Assembly: GCA_023678885.1 (NCBI GenBank)
Contig: CM042985.1
Coordinates: 32,744,379-32,808,378 of the forward strand
Length of the DNA: 64,000 nt
Source of the DNA: Pogostemon cablin
Lineage: Eukaryota > Streptophyta > Magnoliopsida > Lamiales > Lamiaceae
Reading direction: 5' to 3'
The notes beneath the pieces are model-generated. The model was not told the DNA's origin. It searched no databases and was given only the letters and a program-made list of their open reading frames with translations. Every line of letters begins with the position of its first letter. Positions within the stretch are counted from its first letter, which is position 1. Shown one piece after another: positions 13,139-26,375 of this stretch. Position numbers and translations under genes: made by a program.

Positions 13139-14412
13139 TGAGTTAAGAAAAGATAAACAACATATAATGCATGATAGATTCAACGTTTAAAGACTTATTA
13201 TCTCTTCATTTAATCGAATTATTGAATAAAGAACTCGTTTCCTTATGAGTTAAGAAAGGATAAACGACATATAATGCATGATAGATTCGTCGTCTAAAGA
13301 CCCATTATCACTTCGTTTAAACGAATCGTTGAACAAAAAACTCCTTTCCATATGAGTTCAGAAAGGATAAACAATATATAATGTATGATAGATTCGCCGT
13401 CTAAAGAGTCATTATCTCTTTGTTTGTTCGAACCATTGAATAAAAAACTCATTTCTTTATGAGTTAAGAAAAGATAAACAACATATAATGCATGATAGAT
13501 TCGATGTTCATAGACTTATTATCTCTTCGTTTAATCGAATCATTGAATAAAGAAATCGTTTCTTTATGAGTTAAGAAAGGATAAACAACATATAATGCAT
13601 GATAGATTCGACGTTTAAAGACTTATTATCTCTTCATTTAATCGAATCATTGAATAAAGAACATGTTTCCTTATGAGTTAAGAAAGGATAAACAACATAT
13701 AATGCATGATAGATTCAACATTAGAAGACTTATTATCTCTTCGTTTAATCGAATCATTGAATAAAGAACTCGTTTCCTTATGAGTTAAGAAAGGATAAAC
13801 AACATATAATGCATGATAGATTCGAGTCTAAGGACTCAATATCACTTCATTTAATCAAATCATTGAATAAAAAACTCATTTCCAAATGAGTTAAGAAAGG
13901 ATAAACAATATATAATGCATGATAGATTCGACGTCTAAAGAGTCATTATCTCTTTGTTTAATCGAATCATTGAATAAAGAACTCATTTCTTTATGAGTTA
14001 AGAAAAGATAAACAACATATAATGCATGATAGATTCGACGTTCATAGACTTATTATCTCTTCGTTTAATCGAATCATTGAATAAAGAAATCGTTTCTTTA
14101 TGAGTTATGAAAGGATAAACAACATATATTGCATGATAGATTCGATGTCTAAAGACTCATTATCTATTCGTTTAAACGAATCATTGAATAAAAAACTCCT
14201 TTCCTTATGAGTTAAGAAAGGATAAACAACATATAATGCATGATAGATTCGACGTTAGAAGACTTATTATCTCTTCATTTAATCGAATCATTGAATAAAG
14301 AACTCGTTTCCTTATGAGTTAAGAAAGGATAAACAACATATAATGCATGATAGATTCGACGTCTAAAGACTCATTATCACTTCGTTTAATCGAATCATTG
14401 AATAAAAACTTA
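13139..14412 (+). repeat. HOR unit truncated by the assembly gap
   Basis: This copy follows the canonical 13-monomer order and is cut off within monomer 12, at the characteristic ataaaaactta sequence, where the Ns begin. The end of monomer 12 and all of monomer 13 are missing. The boundary is an assembly edge, not a natural end of the array. Confidence 0.85.
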
Positions 14413-14912
14413 NNNNNNNNNNNNNNNNNNNNNNNNNNNNNNNNNNNNNNNNNNNNNNNNNNNNNNNNNNNNNNNNNNNNNNNNNNNNNNNNNNNNNNNN
14501 NNNNNNNNNNNNNNNNNNNNNNNNNNNNNNNNNNNNNNNNNNNNNNNNNNNNNNNNNNNNNNNNNNNNNNNNNNNNNNNNNNNNNNNNNNNNNNNNNNNN
14601 NNNNNNNNNNNNNNNNNNNNNNNNNNNNNNNNNNNNNNNNNNNNNNNNNNNNNNNNNNNNNNNNNNNNNNNNNNNNNNNNNNNNNNNNNNNNNNNNNNNN
14701 NNNNNNNNNNNNNNNNNNNNNNNNNNNNNNNNNNNNNNNNNNNNNNNNNNNNNNNNNNNNNNNNNNNNNNNNNNNNNNNNNNNNNNNNNNNNNNNNNNNN
14801 NNNNNNNNNNNNNNNNNNNNNNNNNNNNNNNNNNNNNNNNNNNNNNNNNNNNNNNNNNNNNNNNNNNNNNNNNNNNNNNNNNNNNNNNNNNNNNNNNNNN
14901 NNNNNNNNNNNN
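14413..14912. other. 500-N assembly gap
   Basis: There are exactly 500 Ns, a round number typical of a placeholder of unknown true size. The flanks are the same satellite in opposite orientation and at almost the same point in the monomer: left flank ...attgaataaaaactta, right flank tattcaatgattcg.... The gap therefore hides the point where polarity switches. Any reading frame drawn through the Ns is an artefact. Confidence 0.98.
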
Positions 14913-17698
14913 TATTCAATGATTCGTTTAAACTAAGTGATAATGAGTCTATAGATGTCGAATCTATCATGCATTATATGTTGTTTATCCTTTCTTAACT
15001 CATAAGGAAACAAGTTCTTTATTCAATGATTCGATTAAATGAATATATAACAAGTCTTCTTACGTCGAATCTATCATGCATTATATGTTGTTTATCCTTT
15101 CTTAACTCTTAAGGAAACATGTTCTTTATTCAATGATTCGATTAAACAAAGAGATAATGAGTCTTTAGACATCGAATCTATCATGCATTATAAGTTGTTT
15201 ATCCTTTCTTAACTCATATAGAAACGAGTTCTTTATTCAATGATTCGATTAAATGAAGTGATAATGAGTCTTTAGACGTCGAATCTATCATGCATTATAT
15301 GTTGTTTATCTTTTCTTAACTCATAAAGAAACGAGTTCTTTATTCAATGATTCGATTAAACAAAGAGATAATGAATCTTTAGACGTCGAATCTATCATGC
15401 ATTATATGTTGTTTATCCTTTCTTAACTCATAAGGGAATGAGTTCTTTATTCAATGATTCGATTAAACGATGAGATAATAAGTCTTCTAACGTTGAATCT
15501 ATCATGCATTATATGTTGTTTATCCTTTCTTAACTCATAAGGAAACATGTTCTTTATTCAATGATTCGATTAAATGAAGAGATAATAAGTCTTTAAACGT
15601 CGAATCTATCATGCATTATATGTTGTTTATCCTTCCTCAACTCATAAAGAAATGAGTTTTTTATTCAATGATTTGATTAAACGATGTGATAATGAGTCTT
15701 TAGATGTCGAATCTATCATGCATTATATGTTGTTTATCCTTTCTTAACCCATAAGGAAACGATTTCTTTATTCATTGATTCGATTAAACGAATAGATAAT
15801 AAGTCTTCTTACGTCGAATCTATCATGCATTATATGTTGTTTATCATTTCTTAACTCATAAGGAAACATGTTCTTTATTCAATGATTCGTTTAAACGAAT
15901 AGATAATGAGTCTTTAGACATCGAATCTATCATGCAATATATGTTGTTTATCCTTTCTTAACTCATAAAGAAACAATTTCTTTATTCATTGATTCGATTA
16001 AACGAAGAGATAATGACTCTTTAGATGTCGAATCTATCATGCATTATATATTGTTTATCCTTTTTGAACTCATATGGAAAGGAGTTTTTTGTTCAACGAT
16101 TCGTTTAAACGAAGTGATAATGAGTCTTTAGACGACGAATCTATCACGCATTATATGTCGTTTATCCTTTCTTAACTCATAAGGAAACGAGTTCTATATT
16201 CAATGATTCGATTAAATGAAGAGATAATAAGTCTTTAAACGTCGAATCTATCATGCATTATATGTTGTTTATCTTTTCTTAACTCATAAAGAAACGAGTT
16301 CTTTATTTAATGATTCGATTAAACGAATAGATAATGAATCTTAAGACGTCGAATCTATCATGCATTATATATCATTTATCCTTTATTAACTCATAAAGAA
16401 GTGAGTTTTTTATTCAATGATTCGATTAAACGAAGTGATAATGAGTCTTTAGACGTCGAATCTATCATGCATTATATGTTGTTTATCCTTTCTTAACTCA
16501 TAAGGAAACGAGTTCTTTATTCAATGATTCGATTAAACGAAGAGATAATAAGTCTTCTAACGTCGAATCTATCATGCATTATATGTTGTTTATCCTTTCT
16601 TAACTCATAAGGAAACATGTTCTTTATTCAATGATTCGTTTAAACGAATAGATAATGAGTCTTTAGACATCGAATCTATCATGCAATATATGTTGTTTAT
16701 CCTTTCATAACTCATAAAGAAACGATTTCTTTATTCAATTATTCGATTAAACGAAGAGATAATAAGTCTATGAACGTCGAATCTATCATGCATTATATGT
16801 TGTTTATCTTTTCTTAACTCATAAAGAAATGAGTTTTTTATTCAATGGTTCGATCAAACAAAGAGATAATGACTCTTTAGACGGCGAATCTATCATACAT
16901 TATATATTGTTTATCCTTTCTTATCTCATAAGGAAAGGAGTTTTTTATTCAATGATTCGTTTAAACTAAGTGATAATGAGTCTATAGATGTCGAATCTAT
17001 CATGCATTATATGTTGTTTATCCTTTCTTAACTCATAAGGAAACAAGTTCTTTATTCAATGATTCGATTAAATGAATATATAACAAGTCTTCTTACGTCG
17101 AATCTATCATGCATTATATGTTGTTTATCCTTTCTTAACTCTTAAGGAAACATGTTCTTTATTCAATGATTCGATTAAACAAAGAGATAATGAGTCTTTA
17201 GACATCGAATCTATCATGCATTATAAGTTGTTTATCCTTTCTTAACTCATATAGAAACGAGTTCTTTATTCAATGATTCGATTAAACGAAGTAATAATGA
17301 GTCTTTAGACGTCGAATCTATCATGCATTATATGTTGTTTATCTTTTCTTAACTCATAAAGAAACGAGTTCTTTATTAAATGATTCAATTAAACAAAGAG
17401 ATAATGAATCTTAAGACGTCGAATCTATCATGCATTATATATTGTTTATCCTTTCTTAACTCATAAAGAAGTGAATTTCTTATTCAATGATTCGATTAAA
17501 CGAAGTGATAATGAGTCTTTTGACGTCGAAACTATCATGCATTATATGTTGTTTATCCTTTCTTAACTCATAAGGAAACGAGTTCTTCATTCAATGATTA
17601 GATTAAACGAAGAGATAATTAGTCTTCTAACGTCGAATCTATCATACATTATATGTTGTTTATCCTTTCTTAACTCATAAGAAAATGAGGTCTTTATT
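14913..17698 (-). repeat. 30-mer HOR unit truncated at the gap
   Basis: This segment matches the full 3186-bp unit seen at 18851-22036, minus roughly the first 400 bp. The gtttaaactaag monomer that lies about 0.4 kb into the full unit is at 14930 here, just inside the gap edge. It ends where the rearranged marker monomer starts. The missing part presumably lies within or beyond the Ns. Confidence 0.75.
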
Positions 17699-17782
17699 CA
17701 ATGATGAGATAATAAGTCTTTAGGCGTCGAATCTATCATGCATTATATGTCGAATCTATCATGCATTATATGTTCTTTATTC
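17699..17782 (-). repeat. Rearranged marker monomer, copy 1
   Basis: Compared with a normal monomer, 13 bp (tcgattaaacgaa) are missing between caatgat and gagataat. Then gtcgaatctatcatgc...tatat is present twice in succession, replacing about 34 bp of the tgtttatcctttcttaactc region. The net change of -24 bp explains the length of every HOR unit that contains it. Other copies start at 18851, 22037, 25223, 26376, 29559, 32744, 38069 and 40823. Confidence 0.85.
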
Positions 17783-18850
17783 CATGATTCGTTTAAACGA
17801 ATAGATAATGAGTCTTTAGACATCAAATCTATCATGCAATATATGTTGTTTATCCTTTCATAACTCATAAAGAAACGATTTCTTTATTCAATGATTCGAT
17901 TAAACAAAGAGATAATAAGTCTATGAACGTCGAATCTATCATGCATTATATGTTGTTTATCTTTCTTAACTCATAAAGAAATGAGTTTTTTATTCAATGG
18001 TTCGATCAAACAAAGAGATAATGACTCTTTAGACGGCGAATCTATCATACATTATATATTGTTTATCCTTTCTTATCTCATAAGGAAAGGAGTTTTTTAT
18101 TCAATGATTCGTTTAAACTAAGTGATAACGAGTCTATAGATGTCGAATCTATCATGCATTATATGTTGTTTATCCTTTCTTAACTCATAAGGAAACAAGT
18201 TCTTTATTCAATGATTCGATTAAATGAATATATAACAAGTCTTCTTACGTCGAATCTATCATGCATTATATGTTGTTTATCCTTTCTTAACTCTTAAGGA
18301 AACATGTTCTTTATTCAATGATTCGATTAAACAAAGAGATAATGAGTCTTTAGACATCGAATCTATCATGCATTATAAGTTGTTTATCCTTTCTTAACTC
18401 ATATAGAAACGAGTTCTTTATTCAATGATTCGATTAAACGAAGTGATAATGAGTCTTTAGACGTCGAATCTATCATGCATTATATGTTGTTTATCTTTTC
18501 TTAACTCATAAAGAAACGAGTTCTTTATTAAATGATTCAATTAAACAAAGAGATAATGAATCTTAAGACGTCGAATCTATCATGCATTATATATTGTTTA
18601 TCCTTTCTTAACTCATAAAGAAGTGAATTTCTTATTCAATGATTCGATTAAACGAAGTGATAATGAGTCTTTTGACGTCGAATCTATCATGCATTATATG
18701 TTGTTTATCCTTTCTTAACTCATAAGGAAACGAGTTCTTCATTCAATGATTAGATTAAACGAAGAGATAATTAGTCTTCTAACGTCGAATCTATCATACA
18801 TTATATGTTGTTTATCCTTTCTTAACTCATAAGAAAATGAGGTCTTTATT
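17699..18850 (-). repeat. 11-monomer sub-HOR (1152 bp)
   Basis: This stretch lies between two copies of the rearranged marker monomer (taggcg at 17721 and 18873). Its length is 11 x 107 minus about 24, and the 24-bp deficit is fully explained by the marker monomer. It is the A block of the larger 30-mer HOR occurring without the 19-monomer B block. Confidence 0.85.
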
Positions 18851-21800
18851 CAATGATGAGATAATAAGTCTTTAGGCGTCGAATCTATCATGCATTATAT
18901 GTCGAATCTATCATGCATTATATGTTCTTTATTCCATGATTCGTTTAAACGAATAGATAATGAGTCTTTAGACATCAAATCTATCATGCAATATATGTTG
19001 TTTATCCTTTCATAACTCATAAAGAAACGATTTCTTTATTCAATGATTCGATTAAACAAAGAGATAATAAGTCTATGAACGTCGAATCTATCATGCATTA
19101 TATGTTGTTTATCTTTCTTAACTCATAAAGAAATAAGTTTTTTATTCAATGGTTCGATCAAACAAAGAGATAATGACTCTTTAGACGGCGAATCTATCAT
19201 ACATTATATATTGTTTATCCATTCTTATCTCATAAGGAAAGGAGTTTTTTATTCAATGATTCGTTTAAACTAAGTGATAATGAGTCTATAGATGTCGAAT
19301 CTATCATGCATTATATGTTGTTTATCCTTTCTTAACTCATAAGGAAACAAGTTCTTTATTCAATGATTCGATTAAATGAATATATAACAAGTCTTCTTAC
19401 GTCGAATCTATCATGCATTATATGTTGTTTATCCTTTCTTAACTCTTAAGGAAACATGTTCTTTCATTCAATGATTCGATTAAACAAAGAGATAATGAGT
19501 CTTTAGACATCGAATCTATCATGCATTATAAGTTGTTTATCCTTTCTTAACTCATATAGAAACGAGTTCTTTATTCAATGATTCGATTAAACGAGGTGAT
19601 AATGAGTCTTTAGACGTCGAATCTATCATGCATTATATGTTGTTTATCTTTTCTTAACTCATAAAGAAACGAGTTCTTTATTAAATGATTCAATTAAACA
19701 AAGAGATAATGAATCTTAAGACGTCAAATCTATCATGCATTATATGTTGTTTATCCTTTCTTAACTCATAAGGGAATGAGTTCTTTATTCAATGATTCGA
19801 TTAAACGATGAGATAATAAGTCTTCTAACGTTGAATCTATCATGCATTATATGTTGTTTATCCTTTCTTAACTCATAAGGAAACATGTTCTTTATTCAAT
19901 GATTCGATTAAATGAAGAGATAATAAGTCTTTAAACGTCGAATCTATCATGCATTATATGTTGTTTATCCTTCCTCAACTCATAGAGAAATGAGTTTTTT
20001 ATTCAATGATTTGATTAAACGATGTGATAATGAGTCTTTAGATGTCGAATCTATCATGCATTATATGTTGTTTATCCTTTCTTAACCCATAAGGAAACGA
20101 TTTCTTTATTCATTGATTCGATTAAACGAATAGATAATAAGTCTTCTTACGTCGAATCTATCATGCATTATATGTTGTTTATCATTTCTTAACTCATAAG
20201 GAAACATGTTCTTTATTCATTGATTCGTTTAAACGAATAGATAATGAGTCTTTAGACATCGAATCTATCATGCAATATATGTTGTTTATCCTTTCTTAAC
20301 TCATAAAGAAACAATTTCTTTATTCATTGATTCGATTAAACGAAGAGATAATGACTCTTTAGATGTCGAATCTATCATGCATTATATATTGTTTATCCTT
20401 TTTGAACTCATATGGAAAGGAGTTTTTTGTTCAACGATTCGTTTAAACGAAGTGATAATGAGTCTTTAGACGACGAATCTATCACGCATTATATGTCGTT
20501 TATCCTTTCTTAACTCATAAGGAAACGAGTTCTATATTCAATGATTCGATTAAATGAAGAGATAATAAGTCTTTAAACGTCGAATCTATCATGCATTATA
20601 TGTTGTTTATCTTTTCTTAACTCATAAAGAAACGAGTTCTTTATTTAATGATTCGATTAAACGAATAGATAATGAATCTTAAGACGTCGAATCTATCATG
20701 CATTATATATCATTTATCCTTTATTAACTCATAAAGAAGTGAGTTTTTTATTCAATGATTCGATTAAACGAAGTGATAATGAGTCTTTAGACGTCGAATC
20801 TATCATGCATTATATGTTGTTTATCCTTTCTTAACTCATAAGGAAACGAGTTCTTTATTCAATGATTCGATTAAACGAAGAGATAATAAGTCTTCTAACG
20901 TCGAATCTATCATGCATTATATGTTGTTTATCCTTTCTTAACTCATAAGGAAACATGTTCTTTATTCCATGATTCGTTTAAACGAATAGATAATGAGTCT
21001 TTAGACATCGAATCTATCATGCAATATATGTTGTTTATCCTTTCATAACTCATAAAGAAACGATTTCTTTATTCAATTATTCGATTAAACGAAGAGATAA
21101 TAAGTCTATGAACGTCGAATCTATCATGCATTATATGTTGTTTATCTTTTCTTAACTCATAAAGAAATGAGTTTTTTATTCAATGGTTCGATCAAACAAA
21201 GAGATAATGACTCTTTAGACGGCGAATCTATCATACATTATATATTGTTTATCCTTTCTTATCTCATAAGGAAAGGAGTTTTTTATTCAATGATTCGTTT
21301 AAACTAAGTGATAACGAGTCTATAGATGTCGAATCTATCATGCATTATATGTTGTTTATCCTTTCTTAACTCATAAGGAAACAAGTTCTTTATTCAATGA
21401 TTCGATTAAATGAATATATAACAAGTCTTCTTACGTCGAATCTATCATGCATTATATGTTGTTTATCCTTTCTTAACTCTTAAGGAAACATGTTCTTTAT
21501 TCAATGATTCGATTAAACAAAGAGATAATGAGTCTTTAGACATCGAATCTATCATGCATTATAAGTTGTTTATCCTTTCTTAACTCATATAGAAACGAGT
21601 TCTTTATTCAATGATTCGATTAAACGAAGTGATAATGAGTCTTTAGACGTCGAATCTATCATGCATTATATGTTGTTTATCTTTTCTTAACTCATAAAGA
21701 AACGAGTTCTTTATTAAATGATTCAATTAAACAAAGAGATAATGAATCTTAAGACGTCGAATCTATCATGCATTATATATTGTTTATCCTTTCTTAACTC

Positions 21801-22036
21801 ATAAAGAAGTGAATTTCTTATTCAATGATTCGATTAAACGAAGTGATAATGAGTCTTTTGACGTCGAATCTATCATGCATTATATGTTGTTTATCCTTTC
21901 TTAACTCATAAGGAAACGAGTTCTTCATTCAATGATTAGATTAAACGAAGAGATAATTAGTCTTCTAACGTCGAATCTATCATACATTATATGTTGTTTA
22001 TCCTTTCTTAACTCATAAGAAAATGAGGTCTTTATT
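18851..22036 (-). repeat. 30-monomer HOR unit (3186 bp)
   Basis: This is a complete composite unit of 30 x 107 minus 24 bp. It starts with the rearranged marker monomer, continues through an A-type block and then a 19-monomer block that includes the monomers shared with the left array (gacgacg, tttaaacgtcg, cttaagacg, cttctaacg, gcaatatatg, ctatgaacg in that order). Confidence 0.85.
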
Positions 22037-25000
22037 CAATGATGAGATAATAAGTCTTTAGGCGTCGAATCTATCATGCATTATATGTCGAATCTATCAT
22101 GCATTATATGTTCTTTATTCCATGATTCGTTTAAACGAATAGATAATGAGTCTTTAGACATCAAATCTATCATGCAATATATGTTGTTTATCCTTTCATA
22201 ACTCATAAAGAAACGATTTCTTTATTCAATGATTCGATTAAACAAAGAGATAATAAGTCTATGAACGTCGAATCTATCATGCATTATATGTTGTTTATCT
22301 TTCTTAACTCATAAAGAAATAAGTTTTTTATTCAATGGTTCGATCAAACAAAGAGATAATGACTCTTTAGACGGCGAATCTATCATACATTATATATTGT
22401 TTATCCATTCTTATCTCATAAGGAAAGGAGTTTTTTATTCAATGATTCGTTTAAACTAAGTGATAATGAGTCTATAGATGTCGAATCTATCATGCATTAT
22501 ATGTTGTTTATCCTTTCTTAACTCATAAGGAAACAAGTTCTTTATTCAATGATTCGATTAAATGAATATATAACAAGTCTTCTTACGTCGAATCTATCAT
22601 GCATTATATGTTGTTTATCCTTTCTTAACTCTTAAGGAAACATGTTCTTTCATTCAATGATTCGATTAAACAAAGAGATAATGAGTCTTTAGACATCGAA
22701 TCTATCATGCATTATAAGTTGTTTATCCTTTCTTAACTCATATAGAAACGAGTTCTTTATTCAATGATTCGATTAAACGAGGTGATAATGAGTCTTTAGA
22801 CGTCGAATCTATCATGCATTATATGTTGTTTATCTTTTCTTAACTCATAAAGAAACGAGTTCTTTATTAAATGATTCAATTAAACAAAGAGATAATGAAT
22901 CTTAAGACGTCAAATCTATCATGCATTATATGTTGTTTATCCTTTCTTAACTCATAAGGGAATGAGTTCTTTATTCAATGATTCGATTAAACGATGAGAT
23001 AATAAGTCTTCTAACGTTGAATCTATCATGCATTATATGTTGTTTATCCTTTCTTAACTCATAAGGAAACATGTTCTTTATTCAATGATTCGATTAAATG
23101 AAGAGATAATAAGTCTTTAAACGTCGAATCTATCATGCATTATATGTTGTTTATCCTTCCTCAACTCATAGAGAAATGAGTTTTTTATTCAATGATTTGA
23201 TTAAACGATGTGATAATGAGTCTTTAGATGTCGAATCTATCATGCATTATATGTTGTTTATCCTTTCTTAACCCATAAGGAAACGATTTCTTTATTCATT
23301 GATTCGATTAAACGAATAGATAATAAGTCTTCTTACGTCGAATCTATCATGCATTATATGTTGTTTATCATTTCTTAACTCATAAGGAAACATGTTCTTT
23401 ATTCATTGATTCGTTTAAACGAATAGATAATGAGTCTTTAGACATCGAATCTATCATGCAATATATGTTGTTTATCCTTTCTTAACTCATAAAGAAACAA
23501 TTTCTTTATTCATTGATTCGATTAAACGAAGAGATAATGACTCTTTAGATGTCGAATCTATCATGCATTATATATTGTTTATCCTTTTTGAACTCATATG
23601 GAAAGGAGTTTTTTGTTCAACGATTCGTTTAAACGAAGTGATAATGAGTCTTTAGACGACGAATCTATCACGCATTATATGTCGTTTATCCTTTCTTAAC
23701 TCATAAGGAAACAAGTTCTATATTCAATGATTCGATTAAATGAAGAGATAATAAGTCTTTAAACGTCGAATCTATCATGCATTATATGTTGTTTATCTTT
23801 TCTTAACTCATAAAGAAACGAGTTCTTTATTTAATGATTCGATTAAACGAATAGATAATGAATCTTAAGACGTCGAATCTATCATGCATTATATATCATT
23901 TATCCTTTATTAACTCATAAAGAAGTGAGTTTTTTATTCAATGATTCGATTAAACGAAGTGATAATGAGTCTTTAGACGTCGAATCTATCATGCATTATA
24001 TGTTGTTTATCCTTTCTTAACTCATAAGGAAACGAGTTCTTTATTCAATGATTCGATTAAACGAAGAGATAATAAGTCTTCTAACGTCGAATCTATCATG
24101 CATTATATGTTGTTTATCCTTTCTTAACTCATAAGGAAACATGTTCTTTATTCAATGATTCGTTTAAACGAATAGATAATGAGTCTTTAGACATCGAATC
24201 TATCATGCAATATATGTTGTTTATCCTTTCATAACTCATAAAGAAATGATTTCTTTATTCAATTATTCGATTAAACGAAGAGATAATAAGTCTATGAACG
24301 TCGAATCTATCATGCATTATATGTTGTTTATCTTTTCTTAACTCATAAAGAAATGAGTTTTTTATTCAATGGTTCGATCAAACAAAGAGATAATGACTCT
24401 TTAGACGGCGAATCTATCATACATTATATATTGTTTATCCTTTCTTATCTCATAAGGAAAGGAGTTTTTTATTCAATGATTCGTTTAAACTAAGTGATAA
24501 CGAGTCTATAGATGTCGAATCTATCATGCATTATATGTTGTTTATCCTTTCTTAACTCATAAGGAAACAAGTTCTTTATTCAATGATTCGATTAAATGAA
24601 TATATAACAAGTCTTCTTACGTCGAATCTATCATGCATTATATGTTGTTTATCCTTTCTTAACTCTTAAGGAAACATGTTCTTTATTCAATGATTCGATT
24701 AAACAAAGAGATAATGAGTCTTTAGACATCGAATCTATCATGCATTATAAGTTGTTTATCCTTTCTTAACTCATATAGAAACGAGTTCTTTATTCAATGA
24801 TTCGATTAAACGAAGTGATAATGAGTCTTTAGACGTCGAATCTATCATGCATTATATGTTGTTTATCTTTTCTTAACTCATAAAGAAACGAGTTCTTTAT
24901 TAAATGATTCAATTAAACAAAGAGATAATGAATCTTAAGACGTCGAATCTATCATGCATTATATATTGTTTATCCTTTCTTAACTCATAAAGAAGTGAAT

Positions 25001-25222
25001 TTCTTATTCAATGATTCGATTAAACGAAGTGATAATGAGTCTTTTGACGTCGAATCTATCATGCATTATATGTTGTTTATCCTTTCTTAACTCATAAGGA
25101 AACGAGTTCTTCATTCAATGATTAGATTAAACGAAGAGATAATTAGTCTTCTAACGTCGAATCTATCATACATTATATGTTGTTTATCCTTTCTTAACTC
25201 ATAAGAAAATGAGGTCTTTATT
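22037..25222 (-). repeat. 30-monomer HOR unit (3186 bp)
   Basis: This copy has the same length as the preceding one and is nearly identical to it. The differences I noticed are single transitions, for example aacaagttctatattc here versus aacgagttctatattc there. Confidence 0.85.
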
Positions 25223-26375
25223 CAATGATGAGATAATAAGTCTTTAGGCGTCGAATCTATCATGCATTATATGTCGAATCTATCATGCATTATATGTTCT
25301 TTATTCCATGATTCGTTTAAACGAATAGATAATGAGTCTTTAGACATCAAATCTATCATGCAATATATGTTGTTTATCCTTTCATAACTCATAAAGAAAC
25401 GATTTCTTTATTCAATGATTCGATTAAACAAAGAGATAATAAGTCTATGAACGTCGAATCTATCATGCATTATATGTTGTTTATCTTTCTTAACTCATAA
25501 AGAAATGAGTTTTTTATTCAATGGTTCGATCAAACAAAGAGATAATGACTCTTTAGACGGCGAATCTATCATACATTATATATTGTTTATCCTTTCTTAT
25601 CTCATAAGGAAAGGAGTTTTTTATTCAATGATTCGTTTAAACTAAGTGATAACTGAGTCTATAGATGTCGAATCTATCATGCATTATATGTTGTTTATCC
25701 TTTCTTAACTCATAAGGAAACAAGTTCTTTATTCAATGATTCGATTAAATGAATATATAACAAGTCTTCTTACGTCGAATCTATCATGCATTATATGTTG
25801 TTTATCCTTTCTTAACTCTTAAGGAAACATGTTCTTTATTCAATGATTCGATTAAACAAAGAGATAATGAGTCTTTAGACATCGAATCTATCATGCATTA
25901 TAAGTTGTTTATCCTTTCTTAACTCATATAGAAACGAGTTCTTTATTCAATGATTCGATTAAACGAAGTGATAATGAGTCTTTAGACGTCGAATCTATCA
26001 TGCATTATATGTTGTTTATCTTTTCTTAACTCATAAAGAAACGAGTTCTTTATTAAATGATTCCATTAAACAAAGAGATAATGAATCTTAAGACGTCGAA
26101 TCTATCATGCATTATATATTGTTTATCCTTTCTTAACTCATAAAGAAGTGAATTTCTTATTCAATGATTCGATTAAACGAAGTGATAATGAGTCTTTTGA
26201 CGTCGAATCTATCATGCATTATATGTTGTTTATCCTTTCTTAACTCATAAGGAAACGAGTTCTTCATTCAATGATTAGATTAAACGAAGAGATAATTAGT
26301 CTTCTAACGTCGAATCTATCATACATTATATGTTGTTTATCCTTTCTTAACTCATAAGAAAATGAGGTCTTTATT
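25223..26375 (-). repeat. 11-monomer sub-HOR (1153 bp)
   Basis: Second free-standing A block between marker monomers (25245 to 26398). It has one additional base relative to the first A block, visible as gataactgagtc near 25650. Confidence 0.85.

Larger units (their letters stand above)
1..14412 (+). repeat. 107-bp satellite array, forward polarity
   Basis: This is an uninterrupted head-to-tail array of about 135 monomers. Successive tgagttaag unit starts at 1, 108 and 215 give a period of 107 bp. A typical unit has about 31% GC and carries, in order, the A-rich start, an ATGCAT hexamer, gattcgacgtct, a ttcgttta box, tcgaatcattgaat and a final aactcNtttcNttatgagtt dyad that crosses into the next unit. 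Monomers differ from neighbours at a few diagnostic positions, but the same series of variants recurs every 1282-1816 bp, which defines a higher-order repeat. There is no linker and no transposon. Because 107 is not a multiple of three, no long reading frame survives. A centromeric or other heterochromatic role is inference. The polarity label is arbitrary. Confidence 0.97.

Noticed and set aside
14347..14970. Open reading frames running through the N gap on both strands
   Set aside because: They are open only because Ns encode no stop. The real bases at either end are ordinary satellite monomer.
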